The notes: a model not told the origin generated them from the sequence alone. A stretch of DNA of 64,000 nucleotides from Blastomyces gilchristii SLH14081 (GCF_000003855.2 NW_003101680.1:186001-250000); one strand, 5' to 3'; shown: positions 10,700-22,840, numbered from the stretch's first letter. Made by a program: numbers and translations.

Positions 10700-12700
10700 C
10701 TCATGATCTTCAGTGTCAGTTCTCTGCAGAGACTTGAGTTTTCTTTCATCTTCTATACTGAGTCATACAGCTGCCTTATCAGCGCTGTTTCTGAGCTTCA
10801 GAGAATCTTAATTCCCTGCAGTCAGCTTCTTCTGCAGTGATGACAGAGATTCTTTTGTAGAATTCTTCTCTGTATCAATGATATTATAATTGAGCTGTCT
10901 AGACAGTGTGTCAGTGAGGTTAAGCTGACCTGAATGATATCAGATATAGAAATCATACTCTGAAAGTAGCTCTGCTCACCAGGCTTGATATTCTGTCAAG
11001 CTCTTTATTATTAAGAAATAACACAGATTTGCATGATCAGTGAGAACTTACACTGAGTACTTACTACTCTGAAGATAATGTTGCCAGATCTTAAAGAATT
11101 TGACAATTACTAACATCTTCTAATCATGAGTATCATACCTTCTCTGTGTGAGTGATAACTTCTTGAAGAAGAAGATCACTGATCTTCATTTACAGTGTCT
11201 TATAAGTTCTGTGAAAAAGCCTTCTCTCACAGACAATTCATTGTCTGTATCTTCAGAAGTGATTATTCTCTGATTCTTTCAATGTTGAAAGATCTCTGAT
11301 ATCAACTGTGAAAAGATTTCACAGATTCTATTCTCAGATGCATCAGTCTCACACTGACTAAGTAAGTTGAGATTAAAGTGATTCAGCATTGTGACATCTG
11401 TAAAAGCTCATTTCAATTTCATAAACATCTGCACAGTGTCTTGAGTGAGAATAAATAATCTCATTTTTCTGTCTTTCACACTTCTCTTTAACAGATCTGT
11501 AAGAGAGACAGTAATCTGTGAATATGCATAGATGAATTGTCTGTAGAAATTTACAAATTCTAGAAATATCTATATCTTGTGATATATCTGCAGTGCTGGC
11601 CAGTTCTCAATGATGAAGACTCAGCTCCTGTTCATTGAAATACTGTTCATCTTAATAATATAACCTAAGAAATCAATCTCCTGCATGTAGAATGAGCATT
11701 TTTCAGTGTTTATATAGAGTTAATACTGTCTCAAGCAACTCAACACTTCTTGAACATGAGTATCATATTCTTTCTCTGATTTCAAGAAGATTAGAATGTT
11801 ATTCAGATATACTATACAGGAGATGTTGACAAGGCTCTGCAGTGCCTCATTTATATAGGTCTGAAAGATGACTGAAGTGTTACAAAGATTAAAAGATAAA
11901 ACAAGATATTCAAAATTGCTGTACTTGATATGAAAAGCTGTTTTTCAAACATCATCTTTGTTAACTCTGATTCTATGATAGATATTCTGTATATCAATCT
12001 TTAAGAATATCTTTGCTTCAGATAATTGATCAATCATCTTGTCAATTAACAGTAATAAATAGCAATTCTTAACTATTATCTTATTGAGACCTCTGTAGTC
12101 TATGCATAGATGTAGTCTATCATTCTTCTTGAGTATAAAGAGTATAGATGTCTCTGCTGAACTCTTTGATAAGTGTATTCAGTTCTTTAATTACACTTCT
12201 TCAAGATATTTACACAGAACATTCAATTTCTTTATAGACAAGTTGTAAAGAGGCCTGTACAGCATCATTACACTGTCTTCAAGATGAATCTTATATTGTA
12301 TCTTGATGTCAGGAAACTTCACTGCTTTTCTTTCTGAAAAGACATTCTTATAATCTGTAAAGAGACATTGTATTCATTCATCTTTAATAATGAATACTGC
12401 TGCTAATCTTGCAGTGAGAGTGATGACTTCTTCACCTATTCTCAAGTCTCAGTCATCTGCTACATAGTATATTAATTCTATCTTTTTCTTAAGATTCTTC
12501 TGATGAAACTCTTTAGATTTCTCTATTACTGTCTCTTTATCAGTGAGATGATACTGTTACATCTGAGTGACTCAGTCAATAAGAGAATTGTTTTCTCTCA
12601 ATTATAAAAGACCTAGAATAATGTTCTCATCTATGATATTAACTGTGTGAAGAAGCAGACTGCTCTTCTTGAAGATTTCTTCTGAGTCTGTGATCACACA
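10700..12700 (-). pseudogene. GyB reverse transcriptase and RNase H
   Basis: Minus-strand reading around 11795-11815 gives YLNNILIF where YLDDILIF is expected. Downstream (toward lower coordinates) come CSFYMQEIDFLGYII and FLEFVNFYRQFI, followed by RNase H-like sequence with CETDASE near 11340. TGA, TAA and TAG stops interrupt every 30-60 codons. The catalytic second Asp to Asn change is a CpG-to-CpA type change if the ancestral codons were GAC-GAC or GAT-GAC. Confidence 0.8.
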
Positions 12701-13019
12701 CTTCACTTGAATTATGTTAAAATAATGACATTTCATTTCATCAGTAAATTTTACATGATCTGATGAATCTATCTTCTTTCAATTCTTTATCAAAGAAAAG
12801 GAATAGAATATGAAGTTGATATCTACTCTGAAGTTGAGTAGGCATCTCACTGATATCTTCTTATTTGAGATATGCATTGTGATTGTAATATGAACTCAGA
12901 GATGTGAGAATTATTAATTCTTTATTTCTTTCTCTTCTTTATCTTCTGTGAATATGTTTATCAGAAGAGAAGTTGACTTTGAGAAGATATCTTCTCAGTT
13001 TCTTTTCTTCTTCAGCTTC

Positions 13020-13100
13020 TTATAATTACTGATATAGTGTTCATCAGCTCTGCAGTTGAAACAGAGATCTTTATTAAATCTTTTTTAACATTTCTTCACA
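13020..13100 (-). pseudogene. GyB gag zinc knuckle
   Basis: Minus-strand reading gives CFNCRADEHYISNY, a CX2CX4HX4C nucleocapsid knuckle with the final Cys replaced by Tyr (a G-to-A change). It lies between the RT/protease region and the remaining gag, as expected. Confidence 0.7.
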
Positions 13101-13370
13101 GTGAGTGAAGAATCAGAACACTTGAAATTCTTCTTTACTTTCTTCACACTGAAGCTGTCACAGTGCTGTTTAGATCTCATTATTGATTACTTAGAAGAGA
13201 TCTTATTGACCTTTTTTTCAGAGAATTGATTATTTAAATAGATCTGAGAAGCCAGGTTGACAAGCTCAGTGCAATTGATTGATGAACTCTGATATTATAA
13301 TATTATTATCTGCACCTTGTGAGTCAGCTTTATGAGATAAAGCTGTGTTTTTAATTGATTCAAATCATCA

Positions 13371-13740
13371 TTATTATTATTATTATTCTTCCATTATACT
13401 CATATGCAAGCGGAGCTTATGATGAGTCCTTGCGTGATGTTAAATACAGGTCAAGTGTTGGTTATACAGGAGGAAATACAGGTGTTGAGACCACGCCAAG
13501 ATAACAAGAACATAGGAAAATACAAAGGAGTGACAATTAGATACATGCGATAATAACTTCCCAGCCCAGGAACATAGAGCAATTCATTGGAGCGATTTGT
13601 ACACCTCTGTATTTATTAGAAACCTGAGGTGCTTGAGTTCCGGATTTAATGTATCCCCTGCGGGTTTCGAACCCACGCGCCTTGGTTTCCCACGCCAAGG
13701 TGCTACCGGGTGGCCGCATTAACCATTCGGCCACCGGGGC
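13371..13740 (-). mobile_element. tRNA-derived SINE, copy 1
   Basis: A 370-bp element. Read on the minus strand it starts GCCCCGGTGG, has a tRNA-like head with A box TGGCCGAATGG and B box GGTTCGAAACC, a unique body, and ends in an ATA/TAA-type trinucleotide tail. A perfect 14-bp TSD GATTCAAATCATCA flanks it (13357-13370, 13741-13754). It is almost identical to copy 2 and shows none of the hypermutation of the GyB sequence around it, so it arrived recently. The head can fold a D-arm (GGCC/GGCC) and a T-arm. It has no protein-coding capacity; short frames in it are incidental. Confidence 0.92.
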
Positions 13741-13754
13741 GATTCAAATCATCA

Positions 13755-14383
13755 GTTAATTCCTCTCAATATTCTTCAAATCTTGCATTGAAATTGAAAG
13801 AATTCTTATTATCTTATTAATATAATGAGTTGAATCACTGTGCTGCTGTGAAGCTGTAATTACAGTGATCTTCAATTTGATTCAGTAGAAAGTTCTTGAA
13901 TTCTTCCCAAGTCATGATAGTATTGATATGCTCAAGCTCTCTCTTCTTGATAGCTCAAGTAGTTGCAGAGATGTCTTCAAGAAGGTTGACAGTGTATATT
14001 ACTCATATCTTATAAGTATTATACTGGCTTGAGTTAAGGCAGAATTTCTGTTCAAGGGTATGGATAAAGCTGTAGAATTCAGACAAGATGTTTCTCTTAT
14101 ATCTTGAAGAATCTCTGACCTTAATCTCTCTATCTTCATAATAGATGTAGGTGTGTAGGGGCTGTGGTGATAGCAGAGTGGTTGAAGACCTCATGTCAAA
14201 ATGTGCAGTGAGTTCAGAAATCTCGGATTCCTGTCAGGGTAGAGGTGTACACACTCTAGAAGATGATGTAGTGTTTCTCTCAGAGAGTGAGATCAGGTCA
14301 GTCTCAGTGTGAGTGCATGAGATCATATCAGTCTGTTAGAGCTTGACTGATTCAAACTTGTAATCAGATTGAGTGATTCAAAT
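13755..14383 (-). pseudogene. GyB gag N-terminal region and 5' leader
   Basis: This lies between the SINE and the 5' LTR, where gag is expected in the minus orientation. Only broken frames remain. No reliable motif beyond position in the element. Confidence 0.45.
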
Positions 14384-14916
14384 TGTAATATGATGAAACT
14401 GAAGTGATGACTAGTCAGCAGTGTTATGTAGAGATAGTTGTTTGAGAAGCTGTATAAGTGAGCTTGACTATCTTGCTTAAATAGTGAGCTTGTAGACTAC
14501 AGGGTTATTATGAGAATATCACAGATATGATACTTAGTATTCTAAGAAGATTGTATAAGACATGCAGTAACTCTTGTATATATTTCAGTAGAAGAAAAAT
14601 GAATCACTGACTTCTTTAATGAGAAGCCAGCATCTAGCTATTCTATATAGATAATGGGCAGATACTCTTCTCTCATTCCATGAGTGAGAATAGCTGGAGT
14701 GATACCTCAGTGGCATCTCACTGCTAAGAAAGAGTAATCTGCTGACCTTGTATAGAAGCGGGGTTCTCATATCCATCAATCAGATCTTCCTATAATATAT
14801 CCGAATGATGTTATAGAGTGGTTGGAAACCGGTTCGGATGGGATGGAATCATCCGCATGGAAGCGATGGGCCGTGTGGAACCGCAGCGGGGCCTTGGCGC
14901 GGCCGGGAGCGTGACA
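14384..14916 (-). repeat. GyB 5' LTR (right half nearly unmutated)
   Basis: Plus-strand ends are TGTAATATGATGAAAC and GGGAGCGTGACA. From about 14760 to its end it is rich in CC, GG and CG, unlike its own left half and unlike the partner LTR at 6737-7269. Confidence 0.88.
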
Positions 14917-14966
14917 AGTGTAATCAGTTTTGTATTTTCAGAGCCTTCATACAATATCATTGAGAT

Positions 14967-15298
14967 TGTAAGAGGCCTACGCCGAATAGATCGGTATGAT
15001 ATTGATAGGTCTTATATAACAAAGAGAAAAATGTTAGAGAAGGAAAAGAAAGAGAAAGTGTGAGAATCAGTGATTGAAGTGAATATTTATATGTGTATGT
15101 GGTGATGTATGCAGTGAAGCTTTGAAGCAGAAGAATCTATACATGTTTGTGATGGCTGAGGATCAGCAATTGAGAATGGCTGAGAATCAGAGTGTACATG
15201 TTTGAGAATGAAGTGATATACATTCAAGAATGAAGTAGTATGAATCTGTGAAGTGTAACAGAATAGTCTATATGATTGATCAGGCGCAGCCCGCCACA
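14967..15298 (-). repeat. GyA-1 3' LTR
   Basis: Plus-strand ends are TGTAAGAGGCC and CAGCCCGCCACA. Immediately inside, the complement of a polypurine tract is visible (CCTTCTCTTTCC). It is only partly hypermutated. Confidence 0.88.
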
Positions 15299-15413
15299 TT
15301 AGCCTTCTCTTTCCAGAAGCAGTTCCCATCGGTCAAGGGCCTCTGTTTCAGATAATGCGGAACTCGGAGTCCAGGTCGGGCGATCATATCCGACCCATTT
15401 CACGAGATATTGT
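15299..15413 (-). pseudogene. GyA-1 chromodomain, interrupted by MITE
   Basis: This corresponds to GyA-3 47270-47401, where the frame reads as a chromodomain. Here it is little mutated but split by the MITE at 15413/15414. The MITE's 8-bp TSD GATATTGT is at 15406-15413 and 15920-15927. Confidence 0.72.
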
Positions 15414-15919
15414 TAGACTGGCCGCCGGGACCATGAATTTCACGTTTGGTCTCATTTGGTCTGGTCCCATACATTTCTTGGCGTGAATCCCGCTGGGACT
15501 GGCTATCAAAAAAACATGCAAAGTGACTATATATCAGATCTTAAAATGAAACCATGACTTGAAAAAAATGAGAAAGTGGTCTCATTTGGTCCCATTTAGT
15601 CTCATTCTTGGCATAAAGTTACTATTTTTAGACATTTTAAGGTTTTTTTTAGACTATTTTTAATTTTTTAAAAAGTAACACTTTTTGATAACACTCAAAT
15701 AAGATTTAAAGTCATTTAAAGCAATAAAAATAATTTAAATTAAGAAGTGGAAATCATGATCTCATTTGAAAAATATGACAAGAGTAGACAGTAAGTCTCA
15801 CTGGGACAGTATGAGACTACTATCTAATGTTAAAACTGTGTAATGGGATCAGTCGAATTGGTAATGAGACTATCAAAAAATCTGGTCCTGGTCCCAGACA
15901 CGGTCACACGGTCAGTCTA
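15414..15919. mobile_element. hAT-type MITE
   Basis: A 506-bp non-coding element with short inverted ends, TAGACTGGCCG at the left and CGGTCAGTCTA at the right. An 8-bp TSD GATATTGT flanks it; the same sequence occurs once at the matching site of GyA-3. The interior is A/T rich with several direct copies of a TCTCATTTGGTC motif. Eight-base TSDs are the hallmark of hAT transposition. Its left ~60 bp match the left end of the hAT element at 39431, which suggests that element supplied the transposase. Confidence 0.88.
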
Positions 15920-15927
15920 GATATTGT

Positions 15928-16110
15928 CGGCCGCGGCCGCGGGATCGTAGGGCATTATTGTCATCGATTGAACATTCTGAGATGTCAGTTCTTATACGTA
16001 GTTCTGGGGGGAATCGGGGTGCTCCTTGATGTACTGCTTTGGTGAGCGCTTGAAGAAGTTCATCAGTTTGAGCTGTTACATGCCATAATTCATCTAGTAT
16101 AGATTCGGGA
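15928..16110 (-). pseudogene. GyA-1 deletion junction in integrase region
   Basis: Up to about 15944 the sequence matches the GyA-3 chromodomain start (GCGGCCGC). From about 15945 it jumps to sequence matching GyA-3 around 46000-46080, before the integrase. This loses about 1.2 kb. The junction is GC-rich and unmutated until about 16040, where hypermutation sets in. Confidence 0.7.
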
Positions 16111-18300
16111 GAAGTCAAGATATCAGTATCAGTGTCAGTGTCAGTTCAGAGAGGGAGTGTTCTAATCAGAGAAGTATGTATAGTGTCATGAGTTGTTTCA
16201 TCTTGATCAACTAATATCTTCAGATCTAGAAGTCAGTGTTCTCAGTTCATTCAACAGGTATCTGCTATGTTGAAAGGCATATCTTACTCTCATTATAAGA
16301 GAGCATCTGTCATTGAGTTCTGACTGTCAGAACAGTAGTATATTATAAAATGAAAGTGACTTAAGAACTCAGATTATTACATCTATTATTCAGTGAGTTT
16401 ACAGATAGTTGTGAAGTATTTAAGATTCTTATGATCTGTGATTATCTCAAATTCAGAGATACTTCAGAGTTCAGAGTCTCACTCTTCTAAACAGTATATA
16501 ATTGTAAGAAGTTCTCTGTCATAGATCTTATAATTGTATTCAGTGAGACTCAGTTTCTTAGATATGAAGATACATGATTATAGAACATCTTTATTATTAT
16601 ATTATAATATCACTTCTTCTATTATATAGTCAGAGAAATCAGTCTCAACAACTGTCTTATGATCAGAATTGAATATTATCAGTAAAGAGATATTAATGAA
16701 CATCTTCTTTATCTGTGTAAATGCAGCTTCAGTGTCTGCTGATCATTGAAATACTGAGTCTTTCTTAGTGAGATCTGTAAGTGATCTTGTAATATCTGAG
16801 AAATTTCATATAAATCACTGATAGAAGTTAGTGAATTCAATGAAGCTTTGTATATCTTTCACAGTATATGAAGCTTCTTATTCAAGAATGACAGAGATCT
16901 TCTCAGAATTTATTTAAATCTTCTTATCAGCTTCTATAATGAAATCTAAGTATTTAGTACTCTTAACTTTGAAATCACACTTGTCAATATCAATTGATAG
17001 TTGTACTTCTCATAGTCATTGTAATACTCTTCACACATGCTCTTGATACTCTTTTCTGAATTTATCAGTGAAGATGAGAATGTTATCTAGATAAGTAGAT
17101 ACAAACTCATCAAGAAAATCTCAGAGTGCTCAGTTAATATACTTCTGAAATATACTGAAAATGTTAGTCAGTTCAAAGAATGTAACTATTCATTCAAAGA
17201 GATTATAACATGTTTAAAATACTGTAAGTTATTCATCTTCTTCAGTGATATAAATCTTATGAAACACAGTGATAATATCTAGCTTTATAAATTATTGAGC
17301 TCATCTGATCTGTGTTAGAGTTTCATTGATGAGAGATAAGAAATATTAATCTTTCTTTATCAATCTGTTCAGACCTCAGTAGTTTATACAGAATCAGAGT
17401 TCTTTATCTGACTTCTTTATAAAGAGAATAGAAGCTGTAGTAGAAGAGTTACTAATATATATAAATTTCTTATCTAACAGATCATTGAGTGTCTTCTGAA
17501 GAAGAAGAAGTTCATCTCAAGATATATTATAAAGAGAGTCTCACAGTGACTCAGAGTTCTTATTATTCTTCTTTTCTAACTTAATACTGTGATTCACTTC
17601 TGAGTCTTGTAAAGAAGATATATTCATAATATTATCTTATCAGAAGATATCTAGATATTCATAATATTATTGAGAGAGTTTTGTGTGAGAATCTGTTATT
17701 ATAGTATAAGATAACTTTTCTAGAGCTTTCTTGATATCAGTCAGACTGACAGAATAGATTGATATATAGTTCTGCTATCAGTGACTTTGTCAGTGACTCT
17801 GTCAGCAGTTTTGATGACTTCTTTTTCAGAGCATTTCATAAGTGTTGACAGAGATCTGTATCAGATTCATAGTCTTATAAATATCATCTCCATGAATTCT
17901 ATCATTATTAGAGAATATTAAACTCCTGTTTCAAGTGTTTAATAAGATGCCTTATTCAGATAGTCAGACAAGTTCTAATATTATATTATAATCAAGATTA
18001 TCAACTTTATATATATAGATGTCTTCACACTGATGTTCTTTAACATCTATATTTAGTTTTATCATATAACAGATGCAAGCATCTTTTAAATTATCAAATT
18101 CTGTAAGAAGTCAGAGTTTTAATAAGAAGATATGCTGAAGATTATAATATCTTACAACTGAAGATTTTATCATTGTATAGTGATATAGACTGCTATCTAT
18201 CACAGCTTTTATATTATACATATTATCAATCACAGTAGATACAAGAATTGCATTCATTGTCATTTTCTCTTTAAATTGTTATTGTCTGACCTCTTCAAGC
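16111..18300 (-). pseudogene. GyA-1 RNase H, reverse transcriptase and protease region
   Basis: Homologous to GyA-3 43700-45900. The RT catalytic site near 17080-17100 reads YLDNILIF, the second Asp changed to Asn. Frames are interrupted by many TGA codons where GyA-3 or the family has Trp. Confidence 0.75.
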
Positions 18301-19440
18301 TTCTATTTATAAATTTGAATAGAAGCTAATCTTTTCTCTGTTTTATCAGAGCATCTTCATAGTTATCTTCTGAATCTTTCTCTAATGTAATATGATTGAT
18401 ATGAACAGACATTGATTCATTCTTCAAGTGAGAAGATACATAGACTGATTAGTAGTTAAAAGCAATATGTTCTGATCAGTTACAGTTAATGCAAACTTCA
18501 CATTGATGTTGATCAGTGACTTCTTCAGAAGTGATTTCAGAGACTCAGAGACCTGTTTAAATGACAGAAATTCTTGCTTATGCATAGACATTTGAATCTA
18601 TTCAGTTCATAGCATCTGCATCATTGCTATTCTTCAGTGCAGGTGTATGAGTCACTGAGATGTAACATCTTCTGCCACTGTTCTGTATACTCTTGAGCTT
18701 GATAAGACAGTCATTCAATGTCTGAAGCTGTGTGTAGAAGTCTTCATAAGTCTGGTCTTCATCTACACTTATAAGAGCCTGTAAGAGTTCAAAAGTCAAT
18801 ATCTTCTTGAGCATGCTAATCTTTATTTGATTATCTCAAGATTGATTATCTGCTTCTAGAATCTTGATGTTGAAGTCAGAAATAAATGTTGTAAGAGAAG
18901 TGTTTCTCTGTCAGATACTCTGTAATCAATTTAACACTTTCTGTTGCATGGCAGTGTCTCAGAACAGAATATCAAGATATCTGATAATATTATCAGGTGT
19001 TCATAACACTGGTTCACATGCTTTCATTCATGAATGAAACTTCTGTTTCATGCAATCTTTCAATCATTCATTGATATATCAATCTTGATTAATTAATGAA
19101 CTGATGACATCTTCATCTACACTCAGTTTCACAAGCATTTCCATTCTTCATGATGAGTAGAGAGTGAGATTGAAAGCATTGAAATATGCAAGAGCATCTA
19201 AGCATTTCTTCAGCACTTTTGGATTTGATTCTGTAGGTGTTAAAATTGCATGAGTTAATCATTGAATCTCTTCATATTGAAGTTATTGAGTTACATGCAT
19301 ATCAGCTATTTATTATTATTGTAATTTCAACATTGCTCAGAGTCATTGTGACATCATGTCTATGCTCACATTCAAGAGTTTCATATTATCATTAGACATG
19401 ATTATATCAATCATCAGATGTGTAATTATATGAATATCTC
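18301..19440 (-). pseudogene. GyA-1 gag
   Basis: The longest frame (18602-18814) begins MLKKILTFELLQALISVDED and is nearly the same as the GyA-3 gag segment at 43194-43418. The zinc knuckle lies at about 18490-18530 in the equivalent position. Confidence 0.75.
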
Positions 19441-19686
19441 ATACATCTGAAGATCAGAACTCTTAGGTCTTTCACTGATATTCTCTTTGTAAGATCTTAT
19501 TGCAGGGTCAGAGTGACTGATAAGTAAGCTTCTATCTGAGAACTCAGTGTCTACTTTAACTGATTGTTTCTCTTTTCTTATATGTTGTTATATGTTCAGA
19601 TATCTCTCAATGAATAATCATTTCTAATGAGAAGATAATGCATGAATAATTGTTTTCTAATAAGAAGATAATGAACATTTTTCTAG

Positions 19687-20018
19687 TGTAAGAGGTCTAC
19701 ACTGAATAAATCAGTATGATATTGATAGGTCTTATATAACAAAGAGAAAAACATTAGAGAAGAAAAAGAAAGAGAAAGTGTGAGAATCAGTGATCAAAGT
19801 GAATATTTATACATGTATGTGATAATGTATGCAGTGGAGCTTCAGAGCGGAAGAATCTATACATGTTTATAGCAGCTGAGGATCAGCAATTAAGAATGGC
19901 TGAGAATCGGAGTGTACATGTTCAAGAATGAAGTGATATGCATTTGAGAATGAAGCAGTATGAATCTGTGAAGTGTAACGGAATAGTCTATATGATTGAT
20001 CAGGCGCAGCCCGCCACA
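19687..20018 (-). repeat. GyA-1 5' LTR
   Basis: Starts TGTAAGAGGTC and ends CCCGCCACA on the plus strand. Length equals the partner LTR, 332 bp. It is more mutated than 14967-15298 except at its right end. Confidence 0.88.
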
Positions 20019-20023
20019 GAGAT

Positions 20024-21200
20024 TGACATAAGGTTAAGCAGCTCTGTGACTGTAATAACTGTCTCATCTTACATCTTTTTCAGAGCTGAAGAGTCTATTA
20101 ATAGTGATCAGAACTTCTCAATAATTAAATCAATCAATCATTTGAATACTTTCTCTTACTGTGAAGTATGAGAGAGAGTCAGCTCTCATTTTATATCTTC
20201 ACTGAGTATATATACCATAGCTGCATTCAAATTCAATTCTTCACAGTCTGAGTGAATGATTGCAATATCACATTTCAGCAGATTCTTGATGAATTGATTG
20301 AAGATCTGTAGATATCTCAATGTCTCATCCTTGCATTTCAATAGAAATATTCACCTCATTCAGATAACATCATCTGTAATCATCATTGCAAGCTTCTTGT
20401 CAGTGTAAGATGATATATCATTCTCAGTTTCAAGAGTCTCATCATCATCAAATATATTCACTCAAATCTTCAAGGCCTTGCGAGTGGCATGACATGATGT
20501 GAAATTCTTGTAGAATGCACATTTCTGCTTAGCCTTAACACATGTGAAACAGAATGATAATTTCTTCAGACTGATAATAATAATATCAAATCATGAGTCT
20601 CTGATCATTTTTAATATACTATTTTCACTTATATGATCAAGTTGATGATGTCATTCATCTATCAGAAGCAGTTTTGAAAGAACTGTAGATAATTGAGATG
20701 AAGATGAGATAACAAAGAAATCAGTATCTGAATTCTTAGAATTGATTAACTGTTCAATCTTCTCATAGCTGAAAGATCTCAAAGACTCTGCATTCAGATC
20801 ATAATCTGTTGAGATTGTCTTTGATTTCAGAACAGTCACATATGTCACTACTTTATACATTGAGTCATTCATTATCTCATGAAATGTCAGTGAGCTGTTG
20901 AATAGAATGTAAATATTATTGTAGAACAGATTGGCATAGAAGATATCACTATTAATAGATGATAGAAACTCAAAGTAGTTTTCAGTATTAACTTGTATAT
21001 CACAGTGAATATAGCTCTGACATTTCATAAGCTCAGCAGAGATCAGATTTGTAGATAGTTCTGACATGTAGTATACATAATTAAATTCTATCAATCTTTC
21101 ACTCACTGAGATGAACACAGTGCTGACACTCTGAACCTTCAGAATAGTCTTATTGATCACTTAAACTGTTGAATTATTGATTGCTATAAGTTCTGAAAAT
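20024..21200 (-). pseudogene. copia protease/pre-integrase and integrase start
   Basis: The frame 20651-21160 contains YYMSELSTNLISAELMKC, the 'vLyvP.l..NLiSv..l' sequence between copia protease and integrase. Downstream near 20510-20550 is CFTCVKAKQK, the Cys pair of the integrase HHCC zinc module ('C..C..aK....p'). The integrase then runs into the GyA-1 insertion at 20023. Confidence 0.8.
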
Positions 21201-22840
21201 CATGATCTATCACTCACTATGTAGCATTCAGTGCTACTATCTTATATAGTGAGAGAATCCTTGTGAAGTTTCATAAAACAGGCTGATACATTGATAATCT
21301 CTGCAAGGTTTGTCATCTGATAGGTCTCTGATTCATCTATAATAAATAGTTAAGTTCTATTCTTACTATTGTTCTTTTTCTTCTTTTTCTTGAATTTCTT
21401 TATTCTCACAGCATTGTTTATTCTTCAATTATTCAGAGCACTGTCTGAATTGATCAATTAACAGATGTCAAAGTGAGATCTCTCACATTCAGAACATGTT
21501 GATGAATTTCTCAATCTCTGATGATTTCAGAAGCTCTCTTAAGTACTATCACAATCATGTTCAGTACAGTCTTCACAGGCTGAATTCAATGTATTGTTGT
21601 TAGAATTGATAGATATAGTAATTATTGTAGCAGTAGTTATTGTAGCAGAGTTAACTGCAGAATCTGTATTCTGTAGATTCTTTTTATCTTTTAAAGAATT
21701 AAGCTGTGAACAGATCTTTTTCATGAGAAGATCAATATTTAATATCACAACTGTGAATTTGAAATTCTGTATCTTCTCTATCTTCTTCTGAACATAATTT
21801 CTTCAATTGTTGAGTAGAACTGAGTAAAAGATATTAAATATTCATACATCTGAGAGAGAAGTATTCATCATCTTCAATTTTATAATAATGAACTGAAACT
21901 TATTAAAGAATGTATGTAGATTAATGATCTGTGTATTATCAAGAAACATGAATTTCAGAACTGTCTCATAATATAACTGTGTTTTAAAAACAGAGTATTT
22001 CTGTTCAATCACATTTCATAGAGTATAAGTAATCTGATTTTCATTATATTTGAAGAAACATGGTCTGACACCTGCACTCAATGAGTTCAAGATGAATATG
22101 TAAAGTTATCAGTTTCTGATATTTTAGAATAGTACTCATTCATCATCTCTTTATAGAGAGTTCTGAGTCTGTTGTTTCTCTATCATATATTAACACTATG
22201 TATCAACCAGTTTCAATTTCATGAAGATACTTCATGTGATGTAATTAAATATGTTAGTTAGACTGTTTAATCTCACAGTATTCTTGACATCTTTCTTAAA
22301 TTGAGAGATTGTCTTATCAACACAGCTATTCAGTTTACAAAGATTGAATTTCAACCTTTCACTGAGATTAGAATCTCATGTGACTGTACAGACTGTTAAG
22401 ATAATGACAGAATAATTATTAACATTCTGTGATTAATCTGTGAAGATTGAGAATCTCTGTTAACAGAGTTTTTTCAGTTATAGTTCAAGTTCTAGAACTC
22501 TTCACTTCTTCTTCTTCATTTTAAATATTATCTTAAGATACTTTATCTGTTGATCTGATCTTATCTCATCTGAACTGTTAACTTCATAAGAATTAGCTTT
22601 ATTAAGCTATTAAGTAGATCAGAGAGCCGGCCTGATTATGTCAAAAGCTGTATTCAAATCAGCTTCAAATTGAGAGAGTGTTTCAGAGTGTTTATTAATG
22701 AAGCTTTCAAATACTTTAGAAGAATGTTCACTGATAGAGTAAGAGTGTAAAGAATTATCATCATCAACTGTAACTAACTCAGTGAAAAGAATACAAGATT
22801 GTAAATATGTATATAAGTGAGATTGTATTGAATTCATTAT
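21201..22840 (-). pseudogene. copia gag region
   Basis: The gag start is probably at 22837, where a frame opens with MNSIQSHLYTYLQ in the right place downstream of the primer-binding site. A Cys-containing segment near 21480-21560 may be the remnant of the zinc knuckle. Heavy stop content elsewhere. Confidence 0.6.

Larger units (their letters stand above)
6737..14916 (-). mobile_element. Ty3/gypsy chromovirus GyB, full length
   Basis: Two 533-bp LTRs (6737-7269 and 14384-14916) and a 5-bp TSD AGTGT delimit it. Without the SINE and its TSD it is about 7.8 kb. On the minus strand the order is gag with zinc knuckle, RT/RNase H, integrase, chromodomain, an extra 3' region, then LTR. The left LTR is strongly hypermutated while the right half of the right LTR is almost untouched. 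Stops throughout make it dead. Confidence 0.9.
14967..20018 (-). mobile_element. Ty3/gypsy chromovirus GyA-1, integrase-deleted
   Basis: 332-bp LTRs at 14967-15298 and 19687-20018 and TSD GAGAT (14962-14966, 20019-20023). It is the same family as GyA-3 at 42002-47733 but opposite in orientation. It measures 5052 bp against 5732 bp. Removing the 506-bp MITE and its 8-bp TSD leaves a net deficit of about 1.2 kb, which falls on the integrase region. RT and gag remain as broken frames. Confidence 0.9.

Noticed and set aside
13537..13734. Open frame in the SINE (also at 53444-53653) as a protein gene
   Set aside because: The frame runs through the tRNA-like head and its box B. Both copies are near-identical because the element is young, not because of coding constraint.
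13650..13740. Functional tRNA gene
   Set aside because: Box A and B are present and D- and T-arms fold, but the anticodon arm is irregular, the sequence continues into a SINE body with a AAT tail, and TSDs flank the whole unit.
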